Positions 52,420-61,241 of a stretch of 64,000 nucleotides of DNA are shown here, piece by piece. The translations under genes and the position numbers were made by a program. Each line of letters begins with the position of its first letter. The stretch's first letter is position 1. This DNA comes from Burkholderia catarinensis. GTDB lineage: Bacteria; Pseudomonadota; Gammaproteobacteria; Burkholderiales; Burkholderiaceae. The notes beneath the pieces were generated by a model. It saw only the letters and a program-made list of their open reading frames with translations, did no database searches and had not been told where the DNA came from. The stretch spans positions 124,001 through 188,000 of the forward strand of contig NZ_MDEQ02000003.1 in NCBI RefSeq assembly GCF_001883705.2, read 5' to 3'.

Positions 52420-53373
52420 TTACGCGAGCGGGAAGCCGGAGTCGAAGGTCGTGCGCACGTCGAGCGGCCGGCGCAGCAGCCCGGCCTTCAGGTAGAAATC
52501 GGCCGTGCGCTGCTGTTCGGCGATCACCGTCGCGTCGATCGGCAGCCAGCGCGTGTTCCGGCGCTGGAACTGCAGCTGCGCGGCGGCCGGCGGAATGCCG
52601 ATGATGCGCGCGAGCGCCGCGGAATACGCGTCGACATGCCGGTACGACCACGTCTGCGCGCGCACGACGCGCCGCAGGAAATCGTGCAATACGTCGCGCT
52701 TCGACGCGATCGCCGCGTCGGTCGCCGCGACGTAGCTAAGGCCCGACCAGAGGCCACGGCCGTTGACGAGCACGCGCGCACGGCCGCTCGTTTCGGCGAG
52801 CGCGGTATAGGGCTCCCAGGTCGCCCATGCGTCGATCGAGCCGGTTGCAAGCGCAAGCATCGTGTCGGCCGGCGGCAGGAAGCGGAACGACACGGCGTCG
52901 GGCGGCAGGCCGGCCGCGTCGAGCGCCTTCAGCGTGACGAAATGGCCGATCGAGCCGCGCGTGGTGCCGATCCGCTTGCCCTTCAGGTCCGCCGCGCCTT
53001 GCAGCGGTGCGTCGGGCCGCACGAGCACGGCCGTGCCATACGGATCGGAACGGTTTGCGCCGATCACCTTGATGCGTGCGCCCGATGCGAGCGCGAAGAT
53101 CACCGGCGCGTCGCCGATCGGCCCGCAGTCGACGGCGGCCGCGTTCAGCGCTTCGGCAAGCGGCGCGGCGGCCGGGAACTCGGTCCACGCGATGTCATAT
53201 CCGAGGCCGTTCAGTTCGCCGGCCGCTTCGAGCAGCGCGCGCAGCCCGCCTTTCTGGTCGCCCGCGCGCAGCAGCGGCCGTGCGCCCGATTGCGCGCGCA
53301 GTGCGGCCGGGGCTGCGGCGATCGTGGCGAGGGCGCTCGCCTGTGCGAGGAAATGGCGTCGGGTCGGATTCAT
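52420..53373 (-). CDS. SsuA/NrtA-type periplasmic binding protein 1
   Basis: A 317-residue aliphatic-sulfonate-type binding protein. The signal (TRRHFLAQASALATIAAAP) looks Tat-like and cleaves near ALRAQS. LLRAGDQKGGLRALLEAAG, YDIAWTEFPAAAPLAEALNAAAVDCGPIGDAPVIFA, LKGKRIGTTRGSIGHFVTLKAL and ATGSIDAWATWEPYTALAE are SsuA blocks. It is encoded 37 bp after the membrane cytochrome gene. The operon has a second, different binding protein at 56554. Confidence 0.88.
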   Translation of the reverse strand: MNPTRRHFLAQASALATIAAAPAALRAQSGARPLLRAGDQKGGLRALLEAAGELNGLGYDIAWTEFPAAAPLAEALNAAAVDCGPIGDAPVIFALASGARIKVIGANRSDPYGTAVLVRPDAPLQGAADLKGKRIGTTRGSIGHFVTLKALDAAGLPPDAVSFRFLPPADTMLALATGSIDAWATWEPYTALAETSGRARVLVNGRGLWSGLSYVAATDAAIASKRDVLHDFLRRVVRAQTWSYRHVDAYSAALARIIGIPPAAAQLQFQRRNTRWLPIDATVIAEQQRTADFYLKAGLLRRPLDVRTTFDSGFPLA

Positions 53374-53410
53374 CGTGAAGTTCGGTCGGAAGAAAGGTTC
53401 AGGGATTCAT

Positions 53411-54598
53411 TCAATGCGGGAGCCCGGCCTGCACGTCGCGCACGGGTTCCGTGTCGACGCGCAGCAGCAGCGCGGACAGCGGATCGCCGTTATCGACAGG
53501 CATGGCCGGCCGTGCAGCGGTATCGGAACGGCACAGCAGGTCGGCGTTCGACCAGCCGGCGCTGCCCGGCAACGCGCGCGCCCGCAGCCAGCCGCGGCGA
53601 TCGGCGAGCAGTTGCGTGCCGCCGAGCGCGTCCGGCGCCACACCCGCGATCGTCGCGAACGCGAGCCACGCATCGGGCGTCGCTGCGACGCAGTTCGCGC
53701 GCGTGCTGCCCGATGCGCTCGGCGGCACGGGCACACCGCGCGCCGTGACGAGCAAGGTCTGCCAGCGCGCGTCTTCCGGCGGCGGCGTCGCGCCCGGCGC
53801 GAGCGCGACGATGCGCAGACGCTGGCCTTCGCGCCAGCGATCGAGCGGTTCAGGCGCGGCGGCGCCGCAGCGCACGTCGAGCGCCGGCAGCGGGACGGGC
53901 ACGGGCCACGCGCCTTCCGCCTGCGCGCCGCTGCCCGCGGCGAGCGCTTTCAGGTAGTCGAGCACGGCCCACGTGTCCTGCGGGTCGAGCGTCGCGGCGA
54001 AGCCGGGCATCGTCGATGCGCCGTGTTCGTCGCGCGTGCCGTGGCGGACACGCCAGAACAGTTCGCCGTCGAGACGACGCGCGAGCAACGCACCGGCGAA
54101 GGTCGGCGGCCAGTGCGCGAGCGTGGCCGCGAGCGGCCCTTCGCCACGGCCGTCCGCGCCGTGGCAGGCCGCGCAGTGCTGCGCATACAGGTGCGCGCCG
54201 CGCACCACGTTCGATACGGAAAACGGCGCGGGATCGCGCTGGAAACTGGTCGGCACGGCGGGCGAGAGCCACAGCGACGACGGCGGCCACGGTGCGAACC
54301 AGGCAACGGCCAGCGCGGCGATCGCCAATGCGAAACGCCGCCTGCGCGAAGCGAGCGCGATGCAGGCGAGCACGACGGCCAGTGCCGTCGCCACGCTGGC
54401 GAATGCGAGTTGCCGCGTGAGTCCCGCGTCGATGCGCAGCGTCTCGAGAGCGATGCGGTGCGCCCACGGCCACGCGGCTTGCCCGTCGGCGTCGCCGGTC
54501 AGCCCGGCCGCATGCAGCACGCGCGCCAGCGCGATCTGCGCGCGATACAGCCCTTGCAGGAACACGAGCGCCCAGTCGGCGAACGGCGGCGCGTTCAT
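53411..54598 (-). CDS. membrane-anchored cytochrome c, unusual
   Basis: A 395-residue protein. The first ~60 residues are amphipathic, two hydrophobic helices lie at ~65-84 and ~88-103, then a monohaem c domain follows with CAACH (142-146) and axial Met in STMPGFAATLDPQDTWAVLDYL. The C-terminal ~170 residues (from ~230) are unlike known cytochrome domains, with a few cysteines (VRCGAA, RANCVAA, DLLCRSD). It lies inside an importer operon between ATPase and binding protein, where no cytochrome is expected. It may carry electrons from a periplasmic oxidation of the sulfur compound. Start ATG 54598. Confidence 0.8.
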   Translation of the reverse strand: MNAPPFADWALVFLQGLYRAQIALARVLHAAGLTGDADGQAAWPWAHRIALETLRIDAGLTRQLAFASVATALAVVLACIALASRRRRFALAIAALAVAWFAPWPPSSLWLSPAVPTSFQRDPAPFSVSNVVRGAHLYAQHCAACHGADGRGEGPLAATLAHWPPTFAGALLARRLDGELFWRVRHGTRDEHGASTMPGFAATLDPQDTWAVLDYLKALAAGSGAQAEGAWPVPVPLPALDVRCGAAAPEPLDRWREGQRLRIVALAPGATPPPEDARWQTLLVTARGVPVPPSASGSTRANCVAATPDAWLAFATIAGVAPDALGGTQLLADRRGWLRARALPGSAGWSNADLLCRSDTAARPAMPVDNGDPLSALLLRVDTEPVRDVQAGLPH

Positions 54599-54648
54599 CG
54601 GCTACGTTCCCGCCGCGCGGCGGCCCATCGTCGAACGACACCGCGCAT

Positions 54649-55464
54649 CTACCAGCTCGCATCGAGTCCGAGATGCCGCAGCGCCTCGTGACGCAGTTCG
54701 GCGAGGCGCGGGTCGCCGCGATGGCGCGGGTAGGGCAGGTCGACGCGCAATTCGGCGAGGATCCGCGCGGGACGCGGCCCGAACACGATCACGCGCTGCG
54801 CGAGGAACAGCGCTTCCTCGACATCGTGCGTGACGAGCAGCGCGGAGAAACCGTCGCGTTGCCACAGCGCGGTCAGCTCGGCCTGCATCGTGAGCCGCGT
54901 CAGCGAATCGAGCTTGCCGAGCGGCTCGTCGAGAATCAGCAGGCGCGGATCGTTGACGAGCGCACGGGCGAGCGCGACACGCTGCGCCATCCCGCCGGAC
55001 AACTGATGCGGGAACACGTTCGAGAATTCCTGCAGCCCGACACGCGCGAGCGCATCGTCGACGCGATGCTGCGAAACGCGCGCCACGCCGCGCGCTTCGA
55101 GGCCGAGCGCGACGTTCGCGCGCACGCGCCGCCACGGGTACAGCGTCGGGTCCTGGAACACGACGATGCGCGACGGATCGGGTTGCTCGATCGGTACGCC
55201 GTCCTGCGCGATCGTGCCTTGCCGCGCGGCGTCGAGGCCGGCGACGAGGCGCAGCAGTGTCGACTTCCCGCAGCCGCTCGGGCCGAGCAGCGCGACGAAT
55301 TCGCCGGCCGCGACCGACAGCGTGACGTCGTCGAGCACCGGCAGCGCGCCGCCGGGGCCGTCGAACGCATGGCTCACGCGGCGGATGTCGATGCGCGCGC
55401 CGCGCGGCGCCGCGACCGCAGGCGAGGCGGCAACGGACGGTTCGGGTACGGCGGCGCTCACCAT
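54649..55464 (-). CDS. SsuB-type ABC ATPase
   Basis: A 271-residue ATPase: Walker A LLGPSGCGKSTLLRLV, Q-loop VFQDPTLYPWRRVRANV, signature LSGGMAQRVALARAL, Walker B LLILDEPLGKLDSLTR and VTHDVEEALFLAQRVIVFGPRPARI, the nitrate/sulfonate/taurine group pattern. Its ATG 55464 overlaps the permease stop by 7 bp. It drives uptake with the permease upstream and either of the two binding proteins. Confidence 0.92.
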   Translation of the reverse strand: MVSAAVPEPSVAASPAVAAPRGARIDIRRVSHAFDGPGGALPVLDDVTLSVAAGEFVALLGPSGCGKSTLLRLVAGLDAARQGTIAQDGVPIEQPDPSRIVVFQDPTLYPWRRVRANVALGLEARGVARVSQHRVDDALARVGLQEFSNVFPHQLSGGMAQRVALARALVNDPRLLILDEPLGKLDSLTRLTMQAELTALWQRDGFSALLVTHDVEEALFLAQRVIVFGPRPARILAELRVDLPYPRHRGDPRLAELRHEALRHLGLDASW

Positions 55465-56549
55465 TTGACGGTTCCTTTCTGCCACGCGAGCACGCGGTCG
55501 CGCACCGCGAACAGCAGCGCGATCAGCCCGGAAAACAGCAGCGCCATTACGATCAGCGCCGCATACATGTTCACGTACGACGCCCAGCCCTGCGCCCAGC
55601 TCAGGTACCAGCCAAGCCCCGACTTGACGCCCATCATCTCGGCGACGACCAGCACCGTGAACGACGCGCTCAGCCCCATGAAAATACCGACGAACACGTG
55701 CGGCAGCGCGGCCGGAATCGCGACACGCAGCACGAGGAAGCGCGCGTTCGCGCCGAGCGTGCGCGCGACGTCGTAATACTGCTTGTTGACGCTCGCGACG
55801 CCCGACCACGTGAGCACCGCGACCGGAAAGCCGGTCGCAAGCGCGATCAGGAACGCGGCGGCCGAATAGCTAGACGGGAAGAAGTAGAACGTGAGCGGCA
55901 GCAGCGCGGTGGCCGGCACGGGGCCGAGCACGCGCAGCACCGGATGCACCCAGTAGCCGATCCGGCGCGACCAGCCGATCGATACGCCCACCGCGAAGCC
56001 GACCGCGACGCCGTACGCAAACCCGAGCGCGAGCAGCTTCAGCGTATTGCCGGCGCTGCCGGCGAGGCGCGGCCAGTCGTCGACGTAGACCTCGATCAGC
56101 GCCTGCGGCGGCGCGAAGAACGGCGTCGGCAGCCAGCCGGTTTTCGCGGTGACGATTTCCCATGCGGCGAGCACGAGCGGCAGCGCGACGAGCCACGGGC
56201 CGGCCGGCCGCGCGCGCGCGAGCCGCGTGCGCGTCGCGGGGACGAGATGGCCGAGCGTCGCGACGGCGAGCAGCAGCGCGGCGATCGACCACGCGGCCGT
56301 GCCGAACGTGTCCGTGTACGCCCAGTCGCTGAAGCCGACGACGCGGTTCGGCCACAGTTGCGTGAGCGCGCCGAGCGCGGCCCACGCAAGCGCGGCGGCG
56401 ATGCCGGTCGGCCAGATGCGGGCGCGGCGGTCAACGGCTGCCAGGGTGGCTTCGCATGCCGTGCAGGCGCCGCGCGCGGACGCGGCGGCACTGCCGGCGG
56501 CCGGGGCGGATCCGGCGCGCGTGGGGGAAGCGTGTTCGATCGTCGACAT
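55458..56549 (-). CDS. SsuC-type ABC permease
   Basis: A 363-residue permease. A long N-terminal part with two to three extra hydrophobic stretches (~60-130) precedes the usual six-helix BPD_transp_1 domain (LVLAAWEIVTAKTGWLPTPFFAPPQALIEVY, NTLKLLALGFAYGVAVGFAVGVSIG). The EAA loop is YYDVARTLGANARFLVLRVAIPAALPHVFVG. It is about 100 residues longer than SsuC (~260) because of the N-terminal extension. ATG 56549 is 4 nt after the preceding binding-protein gene. Confidence 0.9.
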   Translation of the reverse strand: MSTIEHASPTRAGSAPAAGSAAASARGACTACEATLAAVDRRARIWPTGIAAALAWAALGALTQLWPNRVVGFSDWAYTDTFGTAAWSIAALLLAVATLGHLVPATRTRLARARPAGPWLVALPLVLAAWEIVTAKTGWLPTPFFAPPQALIEVYVDDWPRLAGSAGNTLKLLALGFAYGVAVGFAVGVSIGWSRRIGYWVHPVLRVLGPVPATALLPLTFYFFPSSYSAAAFLIALATGFPVAVLTWSGVASVNKQYYDVARTLGANARFLVLRVAIPAALPHVFVGIFMGLSASFTVLVVAEMMGVKSGLGWYLSWAQGWASYVNMYAALIVMALLFSGLIALLFAVRDRVLAWQKGTVKW

Positions 56550-56553
56550 CGCG

Positions 56554-57594
56554 TCACCCCAGCACGTTCGCATAGACCTGCTGCGCAAAGCGCTGCGGGT
56601 CCGTGCTTTTCTTCAGCACGCTGATGCGGCGGAAATCGTCCGCATAGAACGCGATTTCCTGCTGCAGGTCGACGTTGGTCGGGTGATGCGTGTAGGTGAG
56701 CGTCGCGTAGAGCTTGCGCAGGTCCTCGGGGCTGATCTTCGGCGAATACTTCGCGAACACCTTCGCGGCTTCGTTCGGGTTGTCGTGCGTGAACTCGGTG
56801 GCCTGCACGATCGAACGCGCCAGCGCGGCGGCCGACGGCCGGTCGTTGCGCACGAGGTCGCCGCGCGCGCCGATCACGCAGCACACCTTGCGTGCGTATT
56901 CGCCGGACAGGTTCGTCGCCAGTTCGGCATACGCGCCGTTGCTGCGCTTTTCGAGCAGATAGAGATTCGGGTCGCCGTCGGCGATCGCGTGGATCTCGCC
57001 CTTGTCGACCGCGACGCCGAGCAGGTCGGCCGGATACTGCCGCCACGTGATGTCGCGCTCGGGATCGATCCCGTTCTTCGCGAGCAGGATCGAAAAGAAA
57101 TGCTTGCCGGGCGCGGCCAGATCGCTGACGCCGACCGTCTTGCCCTTCAGCGCCTGCAGCGTCGTGACGCCGGCCGCCTTCGCGCCGATCAGCCGCACGC
57201 AGCCGCCGTGCGAGCTGCCGATGATCTTCACGTCGAAGCCGGCTTCGAGCGGCTTCAGCCAGCGGTGGATCATCCCGACCGCCGCATCGGCCTTGCCGGT
57301 CGCGATCGATTCGAGCAACTGGTCGGTCGACCCGCTGTAGTTGATCAGGTCGACTTTCAGCCCGTTTTTCTCGAAGAAGCCGCGTTCCTGCGCGACGACG
57401 ATAGGCGTCAGGCAGAACGCGTTCTGGTTCCACGCGAACGTGAGCTTCTTCAGCGGCGGCGCGGACCATGCTTTGCGGCCGAGCGTGATCGCCGGTGCGG
57501 CGAGCGCGGCGGCGCCGGCCGCGCGCAGCAGCCGGCGGCGTTTGTCGTCGTGCGCGCCGGCGGGCGCGGGCGCGGGTGCGATGGGTCGGGTCAT
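56554..57594 (-). CDS. NMT1/SsuA-like periplasmic binding protein 2
   Basis: A 346-residue binding protein with a Tat-like signal (DDKRRRLLRAAGAAALAAPAI, cleavage near AWSAP). LTFAWNQNAFCLTPIVVAQERGFFEKNGLKVDLINYSGSTDQLLESIATGKADAAVGM is the family opening; LKGKTVGVSDLAAPGKHFFSIL and ITWRQYPADLLGVAVDKGEIHAIADGDP follow. It differs clearly from the SsuA-type protein at 52420, so one transporter may serve two ligands. It directly precedes the permease. Confidence 0.88.
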   Translation of the reverse strand: MTRPIAPAPAPAGAHDDKRRRLLRAAGAAALAAPAITLGRKAWSAPPLKKLTFAWNQNAFCLTPIVVAQERGFFEKNGLKVDLINYSGSTDQLLESIATGKADAAVGMIHRWLKPLEAGFDVKIIGSSHGGCVRLIGAKAAGVTTLQALKGKTVGVSDLAAPGKHFFSILLAKNGIDPERDITWRQYPADLLGVAVDKGEIHAIADGDPNLYLLEKRSNGAYAELATNLSGEYARKVCCVIGARGDLVRNDRPSAAALARSIVQATEFTHDNPNEAAKVFAKYSPKISPEDLRKLYATLTYTHHPTNVDLQQEIAFYADDFRRISVLKKSTDPQRFAQQVYANVLG

Positions 57595-57626
57595 GTGGTC
57601 TGGTCTCCGGTCTTGCGGAAAGGCGC

Positions 57627-58466
57627 TCAGTCGAGCAGGTCGGGTTCGTCGGCGAGAACGCGTGCGAACAGGCTGTCGAATGCATGCAGCGCACCCTCGG
57701 GGCCGCCGATCTGGCCGTGCGTATGGCGCGCGGTCGCGTGATCGATCGGCTGCGGTATGCCGGCCGCTTCGGCCAGCAACTGCGTGTGCGCGGCGTTGTC
57801 GAGCGCGATGTACCACCACGCGGCGGCCTCGACCGTCGGGCCGGCGGTCAGGATCCCGTGGTTCTTCAGGATCGCGCCCTTGTGCGTGCCGCCGTCCGGT
57901 TTCGCGAGTGCATGCGCGATCCGCGCGCCTTCGCTCGTGTCGACGACCATCCCCGTGAAGTCGTCGAACAGCGCGTGATCCTCGTAGAACACGCACGCGT
58001 CCTGCGTGAGCGGATCGAGCGGGCGGCCGAGCGTCGACCACGCCTTGCCGTATGTCGAATGCGTATGCGCGGCGGCGACGACGTGCGGATGGGCTTCGTG
58101 GATCGCCGCATGGATCGCGAACGCGGCCTTGTTCAGCGGCCGGGAACCGATCGCGGTTTCGCCGCGCGCGTTGACGAGCAGCAGGTCGGATACCTTGATC
58201 TGTGAGAAATGCACGCCGAGCGGATTCACCCAGAAATGATCGGGCAGTTCCGGATCGCGCGCGGTGATATGGCCGGCGAGGCCGGACGCGAAGCCGAAAC
58301 GCGCGAACAGGCGGAACGCGGCCGCGAGCCGCTCCTGCCGGTGGCGGCGTTCGGCGGCGACGTCGATGCGCGGCGCGGGCGGGTCGAACCAGAAATGCTG
58401 GCGCGGCGCTTCGGCGAGCACGAGGCCCGATGCGGTGCGCACGGGCGTGGCGAGGACGGCGGACAT
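57627..58466 (-). CDS. class II aldolase/adducin-family protein
   Basis: A 279-residue class II aldolase fold. The metal-binding histidines are in AAAHTHSTYGKAWSTLG, with ILKNHGILTAGPTVEAAAWWYIALD giving the third; the N-terminal AGHITARDPELPDHFWVNPLGVHFSQI is typical. It could split or decarboxylate a hydroxy-acid left after desulfonation, but the reaction is unproven. It lies between the monooxygenase and binding protein 2, with gaps of 20 and 32 bp. Confidence 0.87.
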   Translation of the reverse strand: MSAVLATPVRTASGLVLAEAPRQHFWFDPPAPRIDVAAERRHRQERLAAAFRLFARFGFASGLAGHITARDPELPDHFWVNPLGVHFSQIKVSDLLLVNARGETAIGSRPLNKAAFAIHAAIHEAHPHVVAAAHTHSTYGKAWSTLGRPLDPLTQDACVFYEDHALFDDFTGMVVDTSEGARIAHALAKPDGGTHKGAILKNHGILTAGPTVEAAAWWYIALDNAAHTQLLAEAAGIPQPIDHATARHTHGQIGGPEGALHAFDSLFARVLADEPDLLD

Positions 58467-58486
58467 GGCGTGCGGCTCCCTTTGCG

Positions 58487-59572
58487 TCAGGCCGCGCGGC
58501 GCGCGGCGTCGCGTATGGCGACAGCGCGGCGCACGCGCGGAATCAGTTCTCGGCCGTAGTCGATCGCATCCTCGAGCGGGTCGAAGCCGCGGATCAGGAA
58601 CGTCGTGACGCCGAGGTCGTAGTAGTCGAGCAGCGCTTCGGCGACCTGTTCGGGCGTGCCGACGAGCGCCGTCGAATTCGAGCGCGCGCCGGTGAGCTTC
58701 GCGATCTCGGTCCACAGCCGCTTGTCGACGCGCGAGCCGCGGTCGGCCGCGGCCAGCAGGCGGCGCGCGCCCTCGCTTTGCTGCGGGCCGCCGGCGCCGA
58801 GGCCGGCCGCCTCGCGCAGCCGGCGCGTTTCGTCGAGGATGCGATGCGCGCGCGCCCACGCTTCGTCCTCGGTGGCGGCGAGGATCGGGCGGAACGACAC
58901 GGAGAAGCGCACCTGCCGGCCGTGCTGCGCGGCTTCGGCGCGCACGCGCGTCGTCAGGTCGCGCACCTGGTCGAGCGATTCGCCCCACAGCGCGTAGACG
59001 TCCGCGTGCTTGCCGGCCACCGCGAGCGCGGCGTCCGATGCGCCGCCGAAGTAGATCGGCACATGCGGCTGCTGGAACGGTTTCACTTCCGAAAAGCCCT
59101 GCCTGAACCGATAGTGCGCGCCGTCGTGATCGAACGGCTGCGCTTCGGTCCAGATTCGCCGCAGGATGCCGAGGTATTCGTCGGTGCGCGCATAGCGTGC
59201 GTCGTGGTCGAGGAAATCGCCGTCGCGCTGCTGCTCGCTGTCCGAGCCGCCGGAGATGAAGTGCACGGCGAGCCGGCCGCGGCTGAACTGGTCGAGCGTC
59301 GCGATCTGCCGCGCGGCGAGCGTCGGCGCGGTGAAGCCCGGGCGATGCGCGAGCATGAAGTGGATGCGCTCGGTCGCGGCCGCCGCGAACGCGATCGTCA
59401 GCGTCGCCGACGGGCCGGTCGAGTGATGCGGCACGAGGATCCGGTCGAAGCCGGCCGTTTCGTGGGCGCGGGCAAAGTCGCGCACATAGTCGGGATCGAC
59501 CACGGGGCCGGACGGCGGGTGGATTTCCGACTGCTTCTGGCTCTGGATCATGCCGATGAATTCGACGCTCAT
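58487..59572 (-). CDS. LLM-class flavin-dependent monooxygenase, SsuD-like
   Basis: A 361-residue TIM-barrel monooxygenase that uses reduced FMN and O2. HSTGPSATLTIAFAAAATERIHFMLAHRPGFTAPTLAARQIATLDQFSRGRLAVHFISGG and YFGGASDAALAVAGKHADVYALWGE match SsuD-type enzymes that release sulfite from alkanesulfonates. GGAGACC precedes ATG 59572. It is the first gene of the minus-strand operon; no FMN reductase is encoded in the window. Confidence 0.9.
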   Translation of the reverse strand: MSVEFIGMIQSQKQSEIHPPSGPVVDPDYVRDFARAHETAGFDRILVPHHSTGPSATLTIAFAAAATERIHFMLAHRPGFTAPTLAARQIATLDQFSRGRLAVHFISGGSDSEQQRDGDFLDHDARYARTDEYLGILRRIWTEAQPFDHDGAHYRFRQGFSEVKPFQQPHVPIYFGGASDAALAVAGKHADVYALWGESLDQVRDLTTRVRAEAAQHGRQVRFSVSFRPILAATEDEAWARAHRILDETRRLREAAGLGAGGPQQSEGARRLLAAADRGSRVDKRLWTEIAKLTGARSNSTALVGTPEQVAEALLDYYDLGVTTFLIRGFDPLEDAIDYGRELIPRVRRAVAIRDAARRAA

Positions 59573-59851
59573 CTGGGTCTCCGGTGCTGGGACGTCCCGG
59601 CACGCGGCCGGGCAGGAATGGAGCGCAGGTTAACGCCGGGATCATGCGGAATGGAAATAATCAATCCCGATTTGAATATCAGATTTGCATGGTTTGGGCG
59701 TGTGCGCGTTGCGCATACGCTGTGGGCTCACGAACGATCGGGCGCGCGTTGGCGCTGTATCGCGCGGCGCGTGCCGATCGCTCGCCGCCATGGACGCCTG
59801 CGCCTTTGCCTTCACCTTTGCCGCGTTCGCACTACCCGGGAATCCGTCTCG

Positions 59852-61180
59852 ATGTCCGCCAGCCTTGCCGCTTCGTCGCCGTCACTGCAGCCGCCTTCGC
59901 TGCGCCTCCTGCCCACCGATGATGCGGACGATGCACGTGTCGCCGCGCTGCTCGACCGTCTCGCGCCGGAGCTCGCCGCCGATGCGGCCCGCAACGACGT
60001 CGACGGCCGTTTCCCGCACGAGAACTTCGCGCGGCTGCATCGTGCCGGGCTGATCGCGCAGGTCGTGCCGCGCGAGCATGGCGGCGCCGGCGCGACGCTC
60101 GCGCAGGCGAGCCGGATCGTGGCGGCCGTCGCGCGGGCCGATCCGGCGACCGCACTGGTGCTGACGATGACGTATCTGCAGCATCGCGCGCTTGGCCGCG
60201 CCGACAACCGCTGGCCTGCACCGGTGCGGCGCGCGGTGTTCGACAGCGCGGTCGCGCACGGCGCGCTGATCAACGCGCTGCGCGTCGAGCCCGCGCTCGG
60301 TTCGCCGTCGCGCGGCGGCCTGCCGGACACCGTTGCACGCCGCGACGGCGACGGCTGGCGGCTGTCCGGCCACAAGCTGTACAGCACCGGGATTCCGGCG
60401 CTGCGCTGGCTGGCCGTATGGGCGCGCACCGACGAGCCGGAGCCGCGGGTCGGCGTGTTTCTCGTGCCGCGCGACCGCGATGCGGACGGCGATCGCATCC
60501 GCGTGATCGAAAGCTGGAATCACCTGGGCCTGCGCGCGTCGGGCAGTCATGAGGTCGTGTTCGACGACGTGCGGCTGCCGGCCGATCACGCGGTCGACGT
60601 GCGCGCGCCGCAAGCGTGGGCCGTGTCGGCCGCGACCCATGCGGATGCCGACGCACAGGCCGACCAGCAGGCGTGGATGGTTGCGCTGCTCGGCAGCCTG
60701 TACGACGCGGTGGCGCGCGCGTCGCGCGACTGGCTGGTCGGGTTCGCGACGACGCGCGCGCCGAGCGGGCTCGGTGCGCCGCTCGCGACGTTGCCGCGCG
60801 TGCAGGAGGCGGTCGGCGAAATCGAGGGCTGGCTGCATGCGAACCGTGTGCTGCTCGACGATCACATCGCGCGCACCGACGCGGGCGATGCGCCGCCGGT
60901 CACGACGAGCGGCCTCGTCAAGCGGACCGTGACCGAGCACGCGATCCGTACGGTCGAGCAGGCGCTGAAGCTGTCGGGCAATCACGGGCTGAGCCGCGGC
61001 AACCCGCTCGAACGCCACTATCGCGACGTGCTGTGCAGCCGCGTGCATACGCCGCAGGACGACGCGATCGCGGTGGCGGCGGGGCGTGCGGCGCTTGACG
61101 CGGCGAGTCGGGGCGAAACGAAGGCGGAGGCGGGCGGGACGCCACGCAACGAGGTCGAACGCGGTCGAAACGATGCGTGA
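59852..61180 (+). CDS. SfnB/DszC-like acyl-CoA-dehydrogenase-family monooxygenase
   Basis: A 442-residue flavoprotein of the group that includes SfnB and DszC, which oxidise sulfur compounds rather than acyl-CoA. FARLHRAGLIAQVVPREHGGAGATLAQASRIV, GWRLSGHKLYSTGIPALRWLAVWART, SWNHLGLRASGSHEVVFDDVRLP and EQALKLSGNHGLSRGNPLERHYRDVL are visible; the last replaces the catalytic-Glu region of true dehydrogenases. Divergent from the SsuD-like gene, so both may share one control region of ~280 bp. ATG 59852. Confidence 0.85.
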   Translation: MSASLAASSPSLQPPSLRLLPTDDADDARVAALLDRLAPELAADAARNDVDGRFPHENFARLHRAGLIAQVVPREHGGAGATLAQASRIVAAVARADPATALVLTMTYLQHRALGRADNRWPAPVRRAVFDSAVAHGALINALRVEPALGSPSRGGLPDTVARRDGDGWRLSGHKLYSTGIPALRWLAVWARTDEPEPRVGVFLVPRDRDADGDRIRVIESWNHLGLRASGSHEVVFDDVRLPADHAVDVRAPQAWAVSAATHADADAQADQQAWMVALLGSLYDAVARASRDWLVGFATTRAPSGLGAPLATLPRVQEAVGEIEGWLHANRVLLDDHIARTDAGDAPPVTTSGLVKRTVTEHAIRTVEQALKLSGNHGLSRGNPLERHYRDVLCSRVHTPQDDAIAVAAGRAALDAASRGETKAEAGGTPRNEVERGRNDA

Positions 61181-61209
61181 GCGGCGCAGGGCTGCCGCGG
61201 GAGCAAACC

Positions 61210-61234
61210 GGGCGGCGCGATGCGGGCGCCGCCC
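61210..61234. terminator. hairpin between convergent genes
   Basis: GGGCGGCGC and GCGCCGCCC form a perfect 9-bp stem with a 7-nt loop, centred between the SfnB-like gene (stop 61180) and the LysR gene (stop 61242). Confidence 0.6.
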
Positions 61235-61241
61235 CGCAGGG

